DNA from: Caulobacterales bacterium
Lineage (GTDB): Bacteria > Pseudomonadota > Alphaproteobacteria > Caulobacterales > Parvularculaceae
Reading direction: 5' to 3'
NCBI GenBank assembly: GCA_020638525.1
Contig: JACKIL010000012.1
Span: forward strand, 5,001-69,000
DNA length: 64,000 bases
Numbering within the stretch: the stretch's first letter is position 1; each line of letters begins with the position of its first letter. The notes beneath the pieces were generated by a model that was not told the DNA's origin, did not search any database, and was given only the letters and a program-made list of their open reading frames with translations. The translations under genes and the position numbers were made by a program. Shown piece after piece: positions 27,025-35,089 of this stretch.

Positions 27025-27372
27025 ATGCGCGGACCGGGAAAGACGACGGACGAGACTATGACGGAACGGCGGGAGAAGGATGCGCAGGAGCTCTTTGCGG
27101 CGATCGCCGCCCTGCGCGACGCCGAAGAGGCCGCGCGCTTCATGCGCGACCTTGCAACGCCGGGCGAACTGCAGGCCTTCGCTGAGAGGTGGCGCATCGC
27201 GCGGCTTCTCAATGAAGGCGAGCAGTCGTACCGCGACATCGCCGCGGAGACGGGCGCCTCGACGACGACGATCGCTCGCGTCGCGCGTTTTCTGAAAGAA
27301 GAGCCCCACAAGGGCTATCGCATGATGATTGAGCGCCTCGCTGAGCTGGCGCCGAAGAAGGAAGTTGTTTGA
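27025..27372 (+). CDS. YerC/YecD-family TrpR-like DNA-binding protein
   Basis: A small helical regulator of 115 residues (or 104 if it starts at the ATG at 27058). The body ELFAAIAALRDAEEA and the helix-turn-helix SYRDIAAETGASTTTIARVARFL place it in the TrpR-related YerC/YecD family. GGAG lies 11 bases before the 27025 start; the 27058 start fits homologue length about equally well. Its TGA is separated from the hisG ATG by one base, so the two are translationally coupled. This suggests control of histidine synthesis, which is an inference. Confidence 0.83.
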   Translation: MRGPGKTTDETMTERREKDAQELFAAIAALRDAEEAARFMRDLATPGELQAFAERWRIARLLNEGEQSYRDIAAETGASTTTIARVARFLKEEPHKGYRMMIERLAELAPKKEVV

Positions 27373-27373
27373 G

Positions 27374-28261
27374 ATGAGTGAGAAACGCCTGCGCATTGCA
27401 ATCCAGAAGTCGGGGCGCCTTTCCGATGGCAGCTTCGAGCTTCTGAAAAGCTGCGGGCTGTCCATTTCGCGCGGCCGCGACAATCTCTATGGCCGCGTGC
27501 AGGAATTGCCGATTGACGTGCTGCTCGTGCGCGATGACGACATTCCGGAGTTCGTCGCGGACGGCGCGTGCGACATCGGCATCGTCGGAGAGAATGTCGC
27601 GGAGGAAGACCGGCTCGCGGCGAAACGCGAAGAGCCGGCGGTCGTCGTCATGAAGCTTGGCTTCTCCCGGTGCAAGCTGATGCTGGCCGCGCCAAAGGAA
27701 TGGGCGTGGGACGGTCCGTCGCTGCTTGAAGGCAAGCGCATCGCGACGAGCTATCCGGGGCTCACCTCGCGCTTTCTCGAATTGGCGGGCGTCAAGGCGA
27801 CGACGGTGATGATGAACGGCTCGGTCGAAATCGCGCCGCGCCTGCGGATCGCTGACGCCGTCTGCGATATCGTTTCAACCGGCGCGACCCTCGATGCGAA
27901 CGGCCTCAAACCGGTCGCGACCGTGCTCGAATCCGAGGCTGTGCTGATCCGCAATGTCGCGACTTTCTCAGGCGAAAAGCAGCAAGTCTTCGATGCGCTC
28001 CTGAAGCGCATAGAGGGCGTCATCGCGTCGCGCGAAGCGAAATATGTGATGATGAACGCGCCGCGCTCGGCGCTTGAGGCGATCACGAAAGTGCTGCCCG
28101 GCGCAGAGGCGCCGACGGTGCTCGAGCTCGCCGGCGCCAGGGACAAGGTCGCCATTCATGCGGTCTGCCGGGAGAGCGTCTTCTGGACCACTCTCGAACA
28201 GCTCAAGAGCCTCGGCGCGAGCGCGATCCTCGTTCTGCCGATCGAAAAGATGATGGCCTGA
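27374..28261 (+). CDS. hisG: ATP phosphoribosyltransferase, long form
   Basis: The first enzyme of histidine synthesis, joining ATP and PRPP. At 295 residues it is the long, self-sufficient form with a C-terminal regulatory domain, so no HisZ partner is needed. The N-terminus LRIAIQKSGRLSDGSFELL closely follows the enterobacterial type, and the PRPP loop lies in DIVSTGATLDANGL. Start at 27374 is fixed by the one-base gap to the preceding gene. Another his gene, hisD, is 15 kb away beside murA. Confidence 0.95.
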   Translation: MSEKRLRIAIQKSGRLSDGSFELLKSCGLSISRGRDNLYGRVQELPIDVLLVRDDDIPEFVADGACDIGIVGENVAEEDRLAAKREEPAVVVMKLGFSRCKLMLAAPKEWAWDGPSLLEGKRIATSYPGLTSRFLELAGVKATTVMMNGSVEIAPRLRIADAVCDIVSTGATLDANGLKPVATVLESEAVLIRNVATFSGEKQQVFDALLKRIEGVIASREAKYVMMNAPRSALEAITKVLPGAEAPTVLELAGARDKVAIHAVCRESVFWTTLEQLKSLGASAILVLPIEKMMA

Positions 28262-28297
28262 CGCCGCTTGCACGGGTTTTGATTCGCGGAAGAGCGC

Positions 28298-28326
28298 TCG
28301 CGATGCGCAGCACTTGCGCATCGCGA
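28298..28326 (+). terminator. 12-bp perfect stem-loop after hisG
   Basis: TCGCGATGCGCA, loop GCACT, TGCGCATCGCGA, located 36 bases after the hisG stop. No T-run follows directly, so it may work with Rho or protect the 3' end. Confidence 0.5.
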
Positions 28327-28422
28327 ATGCGACGCAGAAGAAATAATTTTCCCCGAATGCGTTTTTTCGCGTTCAAGGGCGCCATCGCGATAACACAGTA
28401 AATATGCGGCGAAGCTTACAGT

Positions 28423-28470
28423 AAGGCGTAACGCGTGCGCTTCGCTCCGCGTCACGCGTACGCACGCCTT
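28423..28470. promoter_or_regulatory. Composite inverted repeat upstream of the PhoX-like gene
   Basis: Two nested arm pairs, AAGGCGT ... ACGCCTT and ACGCGTG ... CACGCGT, share one approximate centre. The element is about 140 bases before the ATG and could be a regulator-binding site or an RNA structure in the leader. No known regulator is matched. Confidence 0.4.
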
Positions 28471-28611
28471 GCGCTTCTTGTCACAAAACCGAAACCGCGC
28501 TGCGTCAGTGAAGATGGCGCGCGAATACGCACGTCTTCAGTTCACGGAATAACGCTGTACGGCGACGTACGGCGTCAGGTCTTCGCGCATCTCGCGCGGG
28601 AAAGGGGATTC

Positions 28612-30135
28612 ATGTCTAACACTTCGCTTACGATGAGCCGCCGGAGCATCTTGAGGAGCGGCGCTGCGTTCGCCGGCGTCGCTTCCCTGGCTGCGCCGTT
28701 CCGGGCTTTCGCACAGCTTCAGTCAGTCACCGGTTTTGACGCGCCGATTGCGAGCCCCTATGGCCCGCTTTCGCCGGTCAACGATCTCAACACCGGTCTT
28801 CCGCTTCTTCAGCTTCCGCCGGGCTTTTCCTATCGCTCGTTCGGCTGGAGCGGCGACATGATGAATAACGGTCAGCCGACGCCTTACAGCCATGACGGCA
28901 TGTCTGTCGTCGAAGAGCGCGGGCCACTGACCATGCTCATCCGCAATCATGAGAGCTCGAATGCGCGCGACCTCACGGGTGAGCCGCTCTCCGTCATCGA
29001 TGCGCGCGGCGTTTATGACGATGTTCGCGGCGACCTCGCGCCGAACGGCCTGACGGGCGGTACGACGACGCTCGTTCTGCGCAATGGCGAACTCTACAAG
29101 ACGCTGCCGAGCATCGGCGGCACGATCGTCAACTGCGCCGGCGGCCCGACGCCGTGGGGCACGTGGCTCACCTGCGAAGAAACGACGACGGACCTTCGCG
29201 AACTCGGCGGCAAGAAGCACGGCTATGTCTTCGAAGTCGAGTGGAACGGCCACCCGCTTGCGGCCAAGCCGATCGTCGGCATGGGCCGCATGGCGCACGA
29301 GGCCGTCGCAGTCGATCCTTATACGGGCGACGTCTATCTCACCGAAGACCGCCGCAACGTGTCGGGTTTCTACAAATACGTTCCGAACTTCCCGCAGGCC
29401 CGCTTCGGCGCTCTTGAAAAGGGCGGCAAGCTTTATGGCGCGAAAGTCGTCGGCCAGGACAACGCCGATCTCAACGCGCCGTCCATCGGCGACAGCTACA
29501 CGCTCGAGTGGGTGCTGATCGAAAATCCGGATGCGGATCCGGCGAACTACACTGACGCCATCGTTAACGATACGGCGAGCGGTCCGTTCCTGCAGGCGCG
29601 CGCCCAGGGCGGCATCCGCATGGGCCGCGGCGAAGGCATCTGGTATTCGCGCCGCGACGGCTATTTCTACTTCGTCGACACGGCGGGCGGCGTCGATGGT
29701 TCGGGCCGTCCGGGCCGCGGCCACGGTTCTGTCTGGGCGTTCGATCCGGTGCGCAATCTGCTCACCTGCATCTACACGTCGACGGAATCCGTCGCCGGCA
29801 ACAACCCCGACAACATCACCGTCTCGCCGCGCGGCGGCATCGTTCTCTGCGAAGACGGCGGCGGCGTTGAGGACGAGTTTGGTTTCGGCGAGCGCATGCT
29901 CGGCCTTTCGCCGAACGGCGCGCCTTACATCCTCGCGAAGAACAACATCGTTCTCGAAGCGGCCGACATCGCGCGCGCCGGCAAGAACGCGAAGTTCATC
30001 GCGCCGAACGATTATCGCGGCATGGAGTGGTGCGGGGCGAACTTCAATTCGTCGGGCGACACGCTCTACGTGAACATCCAGACGCCGGGGATCACCTTCG
30101 CGATCCGCGGCCCGTGGACGAACGGCCCGCTCTAG
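28612..30135 (+). CDS. Tat-exported PhoX/DUF839-family protein (alkaline phosphatase-like)
   Basis: A 507-residue protein with a twin-arginine signal (SRRSILRSGAAFAGVASLA) and the DUF839 beta-propeller of PhoX-type calcium/iron phosphatases. Segments such as NHESSN, GTWLTCEETTTD, GRMAHEAVAVDPYTGDVYLTED and SPRGGIVLCEDGGG fit the family. Tat export agrees with cofactor loading in the cytoplasm before secretion. Many DUF839 members have no proven phosphatase activity. The start at 28612 begins the signal and follows AAAGGGGA; the longer upstream frame is rejected. An efficient terminator follows. Confidence 0.88.
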   Translation: MSNTSLTMSRRSILRSGAAFAGVASLAAPFRAFAQLQSVTGFDAPIASPYGPLSPVNDLNTGLPLLQLPPGFSYRSFGWSGDMMNNGQPTPYSHDGMSVVEERGPLTMLIRNHESSNARDLTGEPLSVIDARGVYDDVRGDLAPNGLTGGTTTLVLRNGELYKTLPSIGGTIVNCAGGPTPWGTWLTCEETTTDLRELGGKKHGYVFEVEWNGHPLAAKPIVGMGRMAHEAVAVDPYTGDVYLTEDRRNVSGFYKYVPNFPQARFGALEKGGKLYGAKVVGQDNADLNAPSIGDSYTLEWVLIENPDADPANYTDAIVNDTASGPFLQARAQGGIRMGRGEGIWYSRRDGYFYFVDTAGGVDGSGRPGRGHGSVWAFDPVRNLLTCIYTSTESVAGNNPDNITVSPRGGIVLCEDGGGVEDEFGFGERMLGLSPNGAPYILAKNNIVLEAADIARAGKNAKFIAPNDYRGMEWCGANFNSSGDTLYVNIQTPGITFAIRGPWTNGPL

Positions 30136-30161
30136 GGAATGGTTTCTTCAGTTGCGTTCAA

Positions 30162-30204
30162 CGCCCCGTGCAAGGCTTCCTTGCGCGGGGCGATTTCTTT
30201 TTTG
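30162..30204 (+). terminator. Intrinsic terminator after the PhoX-like gene
   Basis: CGCCCCGTGCAAGG and CCTTGCGCGGGGCG form a 14-bp stem with one G-T pair around CTT, followed by ATTTCTTTTTT. Classic rho-independent form, 26 bases after the stop. Confidence 0.88.
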
Positions 30205-30240
30205 GAGAGGATTCTGAACGCGCGTGCGATGGTGCGCGTC

Positions 30241-31674
30241 TCAAAACTTCGGTTGCTTGTTGATCGTGATCGTTTTCGCTTGTGCGTAACCTTTAAGGCC
30301 CGCCACGCCGTTCTCGTAGCCAATGCCGGATTCCTTGGCGCCGCCGAAGGTCTGGCCGGGGGAGTACATGTGGATTTCGTTGAGCCACACCGTGCCGGCG
30401 TCGATCTGCTCGCCGATACGCGCCACGCGCTCAAGGTCCTTTCCCCAAACTGAGGCGCCGAGTCCATAGGGCGTGTCATTTGCGCGCCTGACGACGTCGG
30501 CGTCATCGCGCCATTTTAAAACGGGGAGGATAGGGCCGAACGGCTCTTCCTGTACGATTCTGGAATCCTCAGGCGGATTGTCGACAAGGGTGACGGGGAT
30601 GAACCATCCTTGCGCTGAATTGTCGATATCGCCGCCGACCGCGAAACGATAGCCGTTCTTCTTGCAGTCCTCGAAATAGTCCATCACCTTTTCGTATTGC
30701 GGCGCGTTCTGAATAGGGCCGAGTTGCGCGCCGTCTTCGGCGCCGTCGCTAACCTTTACGGTCTTCGCGTACTCAACGAGTTCTTTCAGAACATCGTCAT
30801 AGATGTCTTCGTGAACGTAGAGCCGCTTCGTCGCGTTGCAGAATTGCGCATTGTTCTGGAAGGCCGCCCAGAACAATTCAGGTGCGACCGCTTTCGCATC
30901 GACATCCGGCAGAACGATCGCCGGGTCGTTCCCGCCGAGTTCGAGCGTCAGGCGTTTGAGCGTGCCAGCCGATGATTGCATGACGCGCTTGCCGGTCTCC
31001 GTATGGCCGGTGAAGGCGATCTTCGAAATTCCGGGGTGCGCGGTCATCCACTTGCCAAGGTCGTCGCCGCCGCTGACGACGTTGAAAACGCCGGCCGGCA
31101 GTTCGTCACGCATCAGTTCTCCGAGTTTCAGGGTGCAGAGCGGCGTGAAGGGGGAGGGCTTCAGCACCATGGTGTTGCCGGAGATGAGGGCGGGCGCGAT
31201 TTTCCAGATCGCGAGGAGGATAGGGAAGTTCCACGGGGTGATTCCACCGACGACGCCGAGCGGCGCGAATCGCGTGACGACGCGGCGCGCGTCTGTGTCT
31301 TCGAGGATTTCGTCTGCAAGGCGTTGCTTGGCGATCTCGCGGCACCAGTGAATGGAGCCGAAAACTTCCCACTCGGCGCCAGCCTTCGGCTTTCCCTGTT
31401 CGCGCGTCAGCAAGGCCATGAACTCTGCCGCGTTCGCTTCCATAAGATCGGCCATCGCATTCAGCGCTTTTTCCCTCACTGCGTAGGGTTCTTTGCGCCA
31501 GCTCTCGAAAGCGGCGGCGGCGCCCGAGACAGCATCGTCGAGCTGTTCGCGAGAAGCGTCTGGCGCGTTTGCGAACGCGCGCCTGTTCGCCGGGTTGTAA
31601 ACGGGGAAGGCGTTATTCGACGCGACGGACCGACCGTTAATGGTCATCACGAAATCACGGTCAAACTCGATCAT
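30241..31674 (-). CDS. Aldehyde dehydrogenase family protein
   Basis: A 477-residue NAD(P)-dependent aldehyde dehydrogenase. The Rossmann region carries GITPWNFPI and VLKPSPFTPL, the general base Glu lies in LELGGNDP, and the nucleophile Cys in NNAQFCNATKRLYV. The C-terminal EEPFGPILPVL motif is present. It oxidises an aldehyde to an acid, or a semialdehyde to a CoA-less acid. It is the last gene of the minus-strand unit TetR regulator - TonB receptor - ALDH, 129 bases after the receptor. Thus it probably works on a product of the compound taken up by the receptor. Confidence 0.92.
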   Translation of the reverse strand: MIEFDRDFVMTINGRSVASNNAFPVYNPANRRAFANAPDASREQLDDAVSGAAAAFESWRKEPYAVREKALNAMADLMEANAAEFMALLTREQGKPKAGAEWEVFGSIHWCREIAKQRLADEILEDTDARRVVTRFAPLGVVGGITPWNFPILLAIWKIAPALISGNTMVLKPSPFTPLCTLKLGELMRDELPAGVFNVVSGGDDLGKWMTAHPGISKIAFTGHTETGKRVMQSSAGTLKRLTLELGGNDPAIVLPDVDAKAVAPELFWAAFQNNAQFCNATKRLYVHEDIYDDVLKELVEYAKTVKVSDGAEDGAQLGPIQNAPQYEKVMDYFEDCKKNGYRFAVGGDIDNSAQGWFIPVTLVDNPPEDSRIVQEEPFGPILPVLKWRDDADVVRRANDTPYGLGASVWGKDLERVARIGEQIDAGTVWLNEIHMYSPGQTFGGAKESGIGYENGVAGLKGYAQAKTITINKQPKF

Positions 31675-31803
31675 GGCGTATCTCCCTTGTCTGCGCTTGC
31701 ACGCTTGTGTCTCTTATTGTCGGCGCCGCGCGGCGAAAGGGCGTCCGCCGCGCGGCTTCAGGATATGGCGCATAGTCGGCGCGCTCAGATGTAACGGCGG
31801 TTC

Positions 31804-34116
31804 CTAGAACTTGAACCGTGTCGAGACGAAATATCTGCGTCCGAGATCGTAGACGCCTTCGGACATGCCGATGCCGACGGGATCGACATAGCCCGTGATG
31901 ATGTAGGTCTCGTCCGTAAGGTTCCGAACGCCGCCGGTGATTCCCCAATTGCCGTCCGGCGAGTCGTAATTGAGCAGCAGGTTCACAATGTGATAGCCGG
32001 GCTGCGCGATCAGAGCAGAATTGAGCGCGTCGTTGTAGACGAGCGAGCGATAAGACCAGTCGACGCGCGGCGTGATCGAGCCGAACTCAGTCTCGAAGCG
32101 ATAGGAGACGCCGACATTGGTCGTCCACTCCGGCGCATTGACGAAGCGGTTGTTCACCGTCAGGCCGATCGCGGCGGCCGCGCCGCTCACTTCCGTATAC
32201 TTCGCATCGAGATAGCCGACGCCGGCCTCGACGCGGAGCGCGTCGGTGACAGCGGCTTCCATCTCCAGCTCGAAGCCTTTGATCTCGCCGCCGGCCGCGT
32301 TGCGAACGGTTGGCGCGACGCCTTCAATGACAACGACCTGAACGTCCTTGTAGTCGCCATAGAAGCCCGCGCCGTTGACACGCAGACGATTGTTGAAGCC
32401 GAAGAACTTGAACCCGGCTTCATAGTTGTCGAGCTGCTCGGGATCGAAGGTCGGAATCGCGGGAAGAGGCGGGAAGATGTTCTGTGTGAAGCCGCCGCCT
32501 TTAAGGCCCTGCGAATAAGTGGCGTAAAGCAACAGCTCATCGCTCGCCTGATAGCTGATGCTGCCCATTGGCGTGACTTTTGAGTAGTGCGTCTCCGCGG
32601 TCGACCCGACCGGCACGAGGGGCGTTCCTGCCGGAAGGCCGAGACCGAAATCGGCGAGAATGCGGAACTCGTCGCCTGCGTTGAACGTCTTCGTTTCGTC
32701 GGTCCAGCGAAGGCCGCCAGTCACCGAGAGACGGTCCGTCAGGTCGAACGTCGCCTGCGCGAAAGCGGAATAGCTCTTCGTATCGATGATCGATCCGCTG
32801 CGGAACATGGTCAGGTTGGTGTCGTTGACCTGAAGGTTCTCGCCGTCTTCGTAATAGTAATAGCCGCCGATGATCCAGTTGAGACGGTTATTGAAGCTCT
32901 CGCCCAGAACCTGCAATTCCTGCGTCACCTGCAGCGTGTTGAAGTTATCGATCGTATGGACGATGAGGTGCGGGGAGTGGTCCGCATCCGTCGCGCTGTT
33001 GGCGTCGACCGAGCGAACGGCGGTGATCGACTTGACCTCGATATTTTCCGCAGGGTTCCAATCGAATGTCGCTGACGCGCCCCAGAGCGTCAGCTCTGAC
33101 TGCGGCTCGAACGGACGGCCCTGAACAGCTTCGATGATCGCCTGATGCGAATCCGGCGTCTGGAAAGTCGAGCCTGACTTGAACTTGCCGAGCACCCATT
33201 GCTGGTTGAAGCAGCGCGTGTCTGTGAGATAGGCGGCGTTAGTCGGGTCGCCGCAAATCGCCGGCGCGCCGGAGAAGAAGAAATTATGCGCTTCGCCGAA
33301 GGCCGAACCGGGGAAGTAGCCGATGAGAACGTTCGAACCCGACGGCGAACGGTCGATCGTCGCATCGCCCGTAAGAGACAAGGTGAGATTGCTCGTGAGG
33401 TCGGCGTCGATTTGCGCTCTCGTGCTGAAGGCTTTCCGCTCGCCAAGGTCCGGCGCGTCCGGCCCAACGCCTTCGACCGTGTTGTCGCGATAGCGGTACA
33501 TGGCCGAAAGCCCGGCGCGAATGCTCTCGCTCAAGGGGCCGCTGACGCTCGCGCGAACGCGCGTATCCCAGTTCGAGCCGGATTCGGCGCTGACGCGGCC
33601 TTCGAAGTGATCGCTCGGGCGCCGTGTCGTGATGTTGAGCGCGCCGCCGACGGTGTTCCGCCCGAACAGCGTCCCTTGCGGTCCGCGCAGCACCTCGACG
33701 CGCTCGATATCGATGAGTTCAAGCGTCTGCCCGACAGAGCGGCTGAGATAGACGCCGTCTACATAAACGCCGACGCCGGGATCGACCGCCAACTGAATAT
33801 CGTTTTGCCCGATGCCGCGAATGAAGACGGCGGCGTTTACGTTGCTGCCCGAGAAGGGAACGTTCGTATCGAAGTTGAGGTTCGGCGCAAACGACGCAAT
33901 CTCCGAAAGGTCGTTGATAGCGCGCCGTTCAAGCGCTTCCGCCGTGAAGGCGGTGATCGAAATTGGCGTCGCCTCAAGAGTTTCCTCACGCCGGCGAGCC
34001 GTGACGACCAGCTGGTCAAGGCCTTGCTCCTGCGCGAACACAGGCGCGCTATAGTCTGCGACGAGCGCCGCCGCCAGGCTTCCCGCGAAGCCGTAAATCA
34101 GTCTTTCCTTTTTCAT
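31804..34116 (-). CDS. TonB-dependent outer-membrane receptor
   Basis: A 770-residue outer-membrane gated channel with signal peptide (cleaved near VFAQ), a TonB box-like stretch LDQLVVTARRREE, a plug domain with IRGIGQNDIQ and VEVLRGPQGTLFGRN, and a 22-strand barrel ending in the terminal Phe of YFVSTRFKF. It resembles the large receptor group of caulobacter- and sphingomonad-like bacteria that import complex organic compounds rather than only iron-siderophores. It lies 34 bases downstream of the TetR gene and so is probably repressed by it. The start at 34116 is set by the signal peptide and GGAGGGG upstream. Confidence 0.94.
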   Translation of the reverse strand: MKKERLIYGFAGSLAAALVADYSAPVFAQEQGLDQLVVTARRREETLEATPISITAFTAEALERRAINDLSEIASFAPNLNFDTNVPFSGSNVNAAVFIRGIGQNDIQLAVDPGVGVYVDGVYLSRSVGQTLELIDIERVEVLRGPQGTLFGRNTVGGALNITTRRPSDHFEGRVSAESGSNWDTRVRASVSGPLSESIRAGLSAMYRYRDNTVEGVGPDAPDLGERKAFSTRAQIDADLTSNLTLSLTGDATIDRSPSGSNVLIGYFPGSAFGEAHNFFFSGAPAICGDPTNAAYLTDTRCFNQQWVLGKFKSGSTFQTPDSHQAIIEAVQGRPFEPQSELTLWGASATFDWNPAENIEVKSITAVRSVDANSATDADHSPHLIVHTIDNFNTLQVTQELQVLGESFNNRLNWIIGGYYYYEDGENLQVNDTNLTMFRSGSIIDTKSYSAFAQATFDLTDRLSVTGGLRWTDETKTFNAGDEFRILADFGLGLPAGTPLVPVGSTAETHYSKVTPMGSISYQASDELLLYATYSQGLKGGGFTQNIFPPLPAIPTFDPEQLDNYEAGFKFFGFNNRLRVNGAGFYGDYKDVQVVVIEGVAPTVRNAAGGEIKGFELEMEAAVTDALRVEAGVGYLDAKYTEVSGAAAAIGLTVNNRFVNAPEWTTNVGVSYRFETEFGSITPRVDWSYRSLVYNDALNSALIAQPGYHIVNLLLNYDSPDGNWGITGGVRNLTDETYIITGYVDPVGIGMSEGVYDLGRRYFVSTRFKF

Positions 34117-34150
34117 AGCCCTACTACCCCTCCGTTTGCACACTTGTTGT

Positions 34151-34825
34151 TCATGCTTCTTCCGCAAGGCGCAGGATGGTGCGCCTTACGTCAGCGATCC
34201 GCGCGCGATAGGCGGCGCTGTTCTTGTCATCCGTTCTCAGATGAACCATCAGGCCATCGATGATCGCCGCGATCTGCATCGCGCGATCGCGGCGTTTCGC
34301 GGCCGACATTGACGGATTGAGAGCGGCGATGTGCTGCTCCATCGCTTCGCGATGGTGCGCGTGCATCGATTCGATTTCCGCTTTCGCCGCTGGATTGCGC
34401 AGCGACAGAACCCAGAATTCAAAGAAGAAAGCTCGGCTTTCCCAGCGCGTACCGTCTTCGAGGAGAAAGTCGAGCACCGCTTCGAAACGGCGGCGCGGGT
34501 CCTCCGGAAGATCGACCATCACGCGCTCGTAATTCGCATCGTAAGTGTCGGATGCGTATCTGAACAAGCCATTGAGCAGCGCCTCCCGAGTCGCAAAGAA
34601 ATGTTGAAGATGTCCGAGGGCGATTCCCGATTCCTGCGCGACCTTCCGCATGCTGAGGCCTGCGTGACCGTCACGCACGAGAATGGTGCGCGCTGTTTCG
34701 AGTATCTGTTCGACGCGAAGCTGCCCCGTCGCCGAGCCCGCAATGACGGGGGCGGGGCGCTTGGCCCTGGCGCTCATGGTTGTTGCAGTTGTTTTTGGTT
34801 GGGCGAGCGCGGTTCTTCGCGGCAT
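34151..34825 (-). CDS. TetR-family transcriptional regulator of the divergent catabolic locus
   Basis: A 224-residue repressor. The helix-turn-helix lies at about residues 35-80 (VEQILETARTILVRDG, then MRKVAQESGIALGHLQHFF), and the C-terminal part is the helical ligand domain. A GAGGGATATA ribosome site supports the start at 34825. It heads the minus-strand unit with the TonB receptor and ALDH and faces the amidohydrolase operon across a 264-bp spacer holding a large palindrome. I infer that it binds this palindrome and releases it on binding the substrate or an intermediate. Confidence 0.92.
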   Translation of the reverse strand: MPRRTALAQPKTTATTMSARAKRPAPVIAGSATGQLRVEQILETARTILVRDGHAGLSMRKVAQESGIALGHLQHFFATREALLNGLFRYASDTYDANYERVMVDLPEDPRRRFEAVLDFLLEDGTRWESRAFFFEFWVLSLRNPAAKAEIESMHAHHREAMEQHIAALNPSMSAAKRRDRAMQIAAIIDGLMVHLRTDDKNSAAYRARIADVRRTILRLAEEA

Positions 34826-34950
34826 TATATCCCTCAAATGGTGAATCTCTACTCGCATTACTCTGCAAGAAGAGATGAATCCGTCTGTCTACAAATCGAA
34901 TGACTGCTGCTTCCTGAAGCATTCGTCGCAGGGGCGGGCAGTGACCTCGA

Positions 34951-35006
34951 CTTGACAATCTAGTTCACGTGACCTAACGCTAGGTCAGGTGAACTATTCT
35001 GTCAAG
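34951..35006. promoter_or_regulatory. 56-bp symmetric divergent promoter-operator (TetR site)
   Basis: Two -35-like hexamers TTGACA face each other (plus strand 34952-34957, minus strand 35005-35000). Both lie symmetrically about the centre of a long dyad. The dyad arms are 34962-34976 and 34981-34995, 15 bases each with one mismatch, separated by ACGC. With 17-base spacers the -10 hexamers would be TAACGC (34975-34980, plus) and TAGCGT (34982-34977, minus), both inside the dyad centre. One bound repressor could block both directions. Confidence 0.75.
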
Positions 35007-35089
35007 TTTGCGGTTTTCACGAGCTTGATCTTGCGCAAAAGGCGCGAAGGATAGGGCGCGCATATAGTCAGAAGCCGGAGCGAATAAGC

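Larger units (their letters stand above)
28262..28611. other. 350-bp intergenic region with two stem-loops upstream of the PhoX-like gene
   Basis: It contains a perfect 12-bp stem-loop just after hisG (28298-28326) and a composite dyad at 28423-28470 with arms AAGGCGT/ACGCCTT and ACGCGTG/CACGCGT. No protein gene is evident. I looked for Pho boxes before the PhoX-like gene and found only half-matches such as TTGTCAC near 28478. Confidence 0.55.

Noticed and set aside
28470..28600. Pho box before the PhoX-like gene
   Set aside because: Only half-site matches, no tandem CTGTCAT-like repeats with the proper spacing.
33199..34263. A 354-residue plus-strand open frame opposite the TonB receptor
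   Set aside because: Shadow of the receptor and TetR genes; no recognisable domain.
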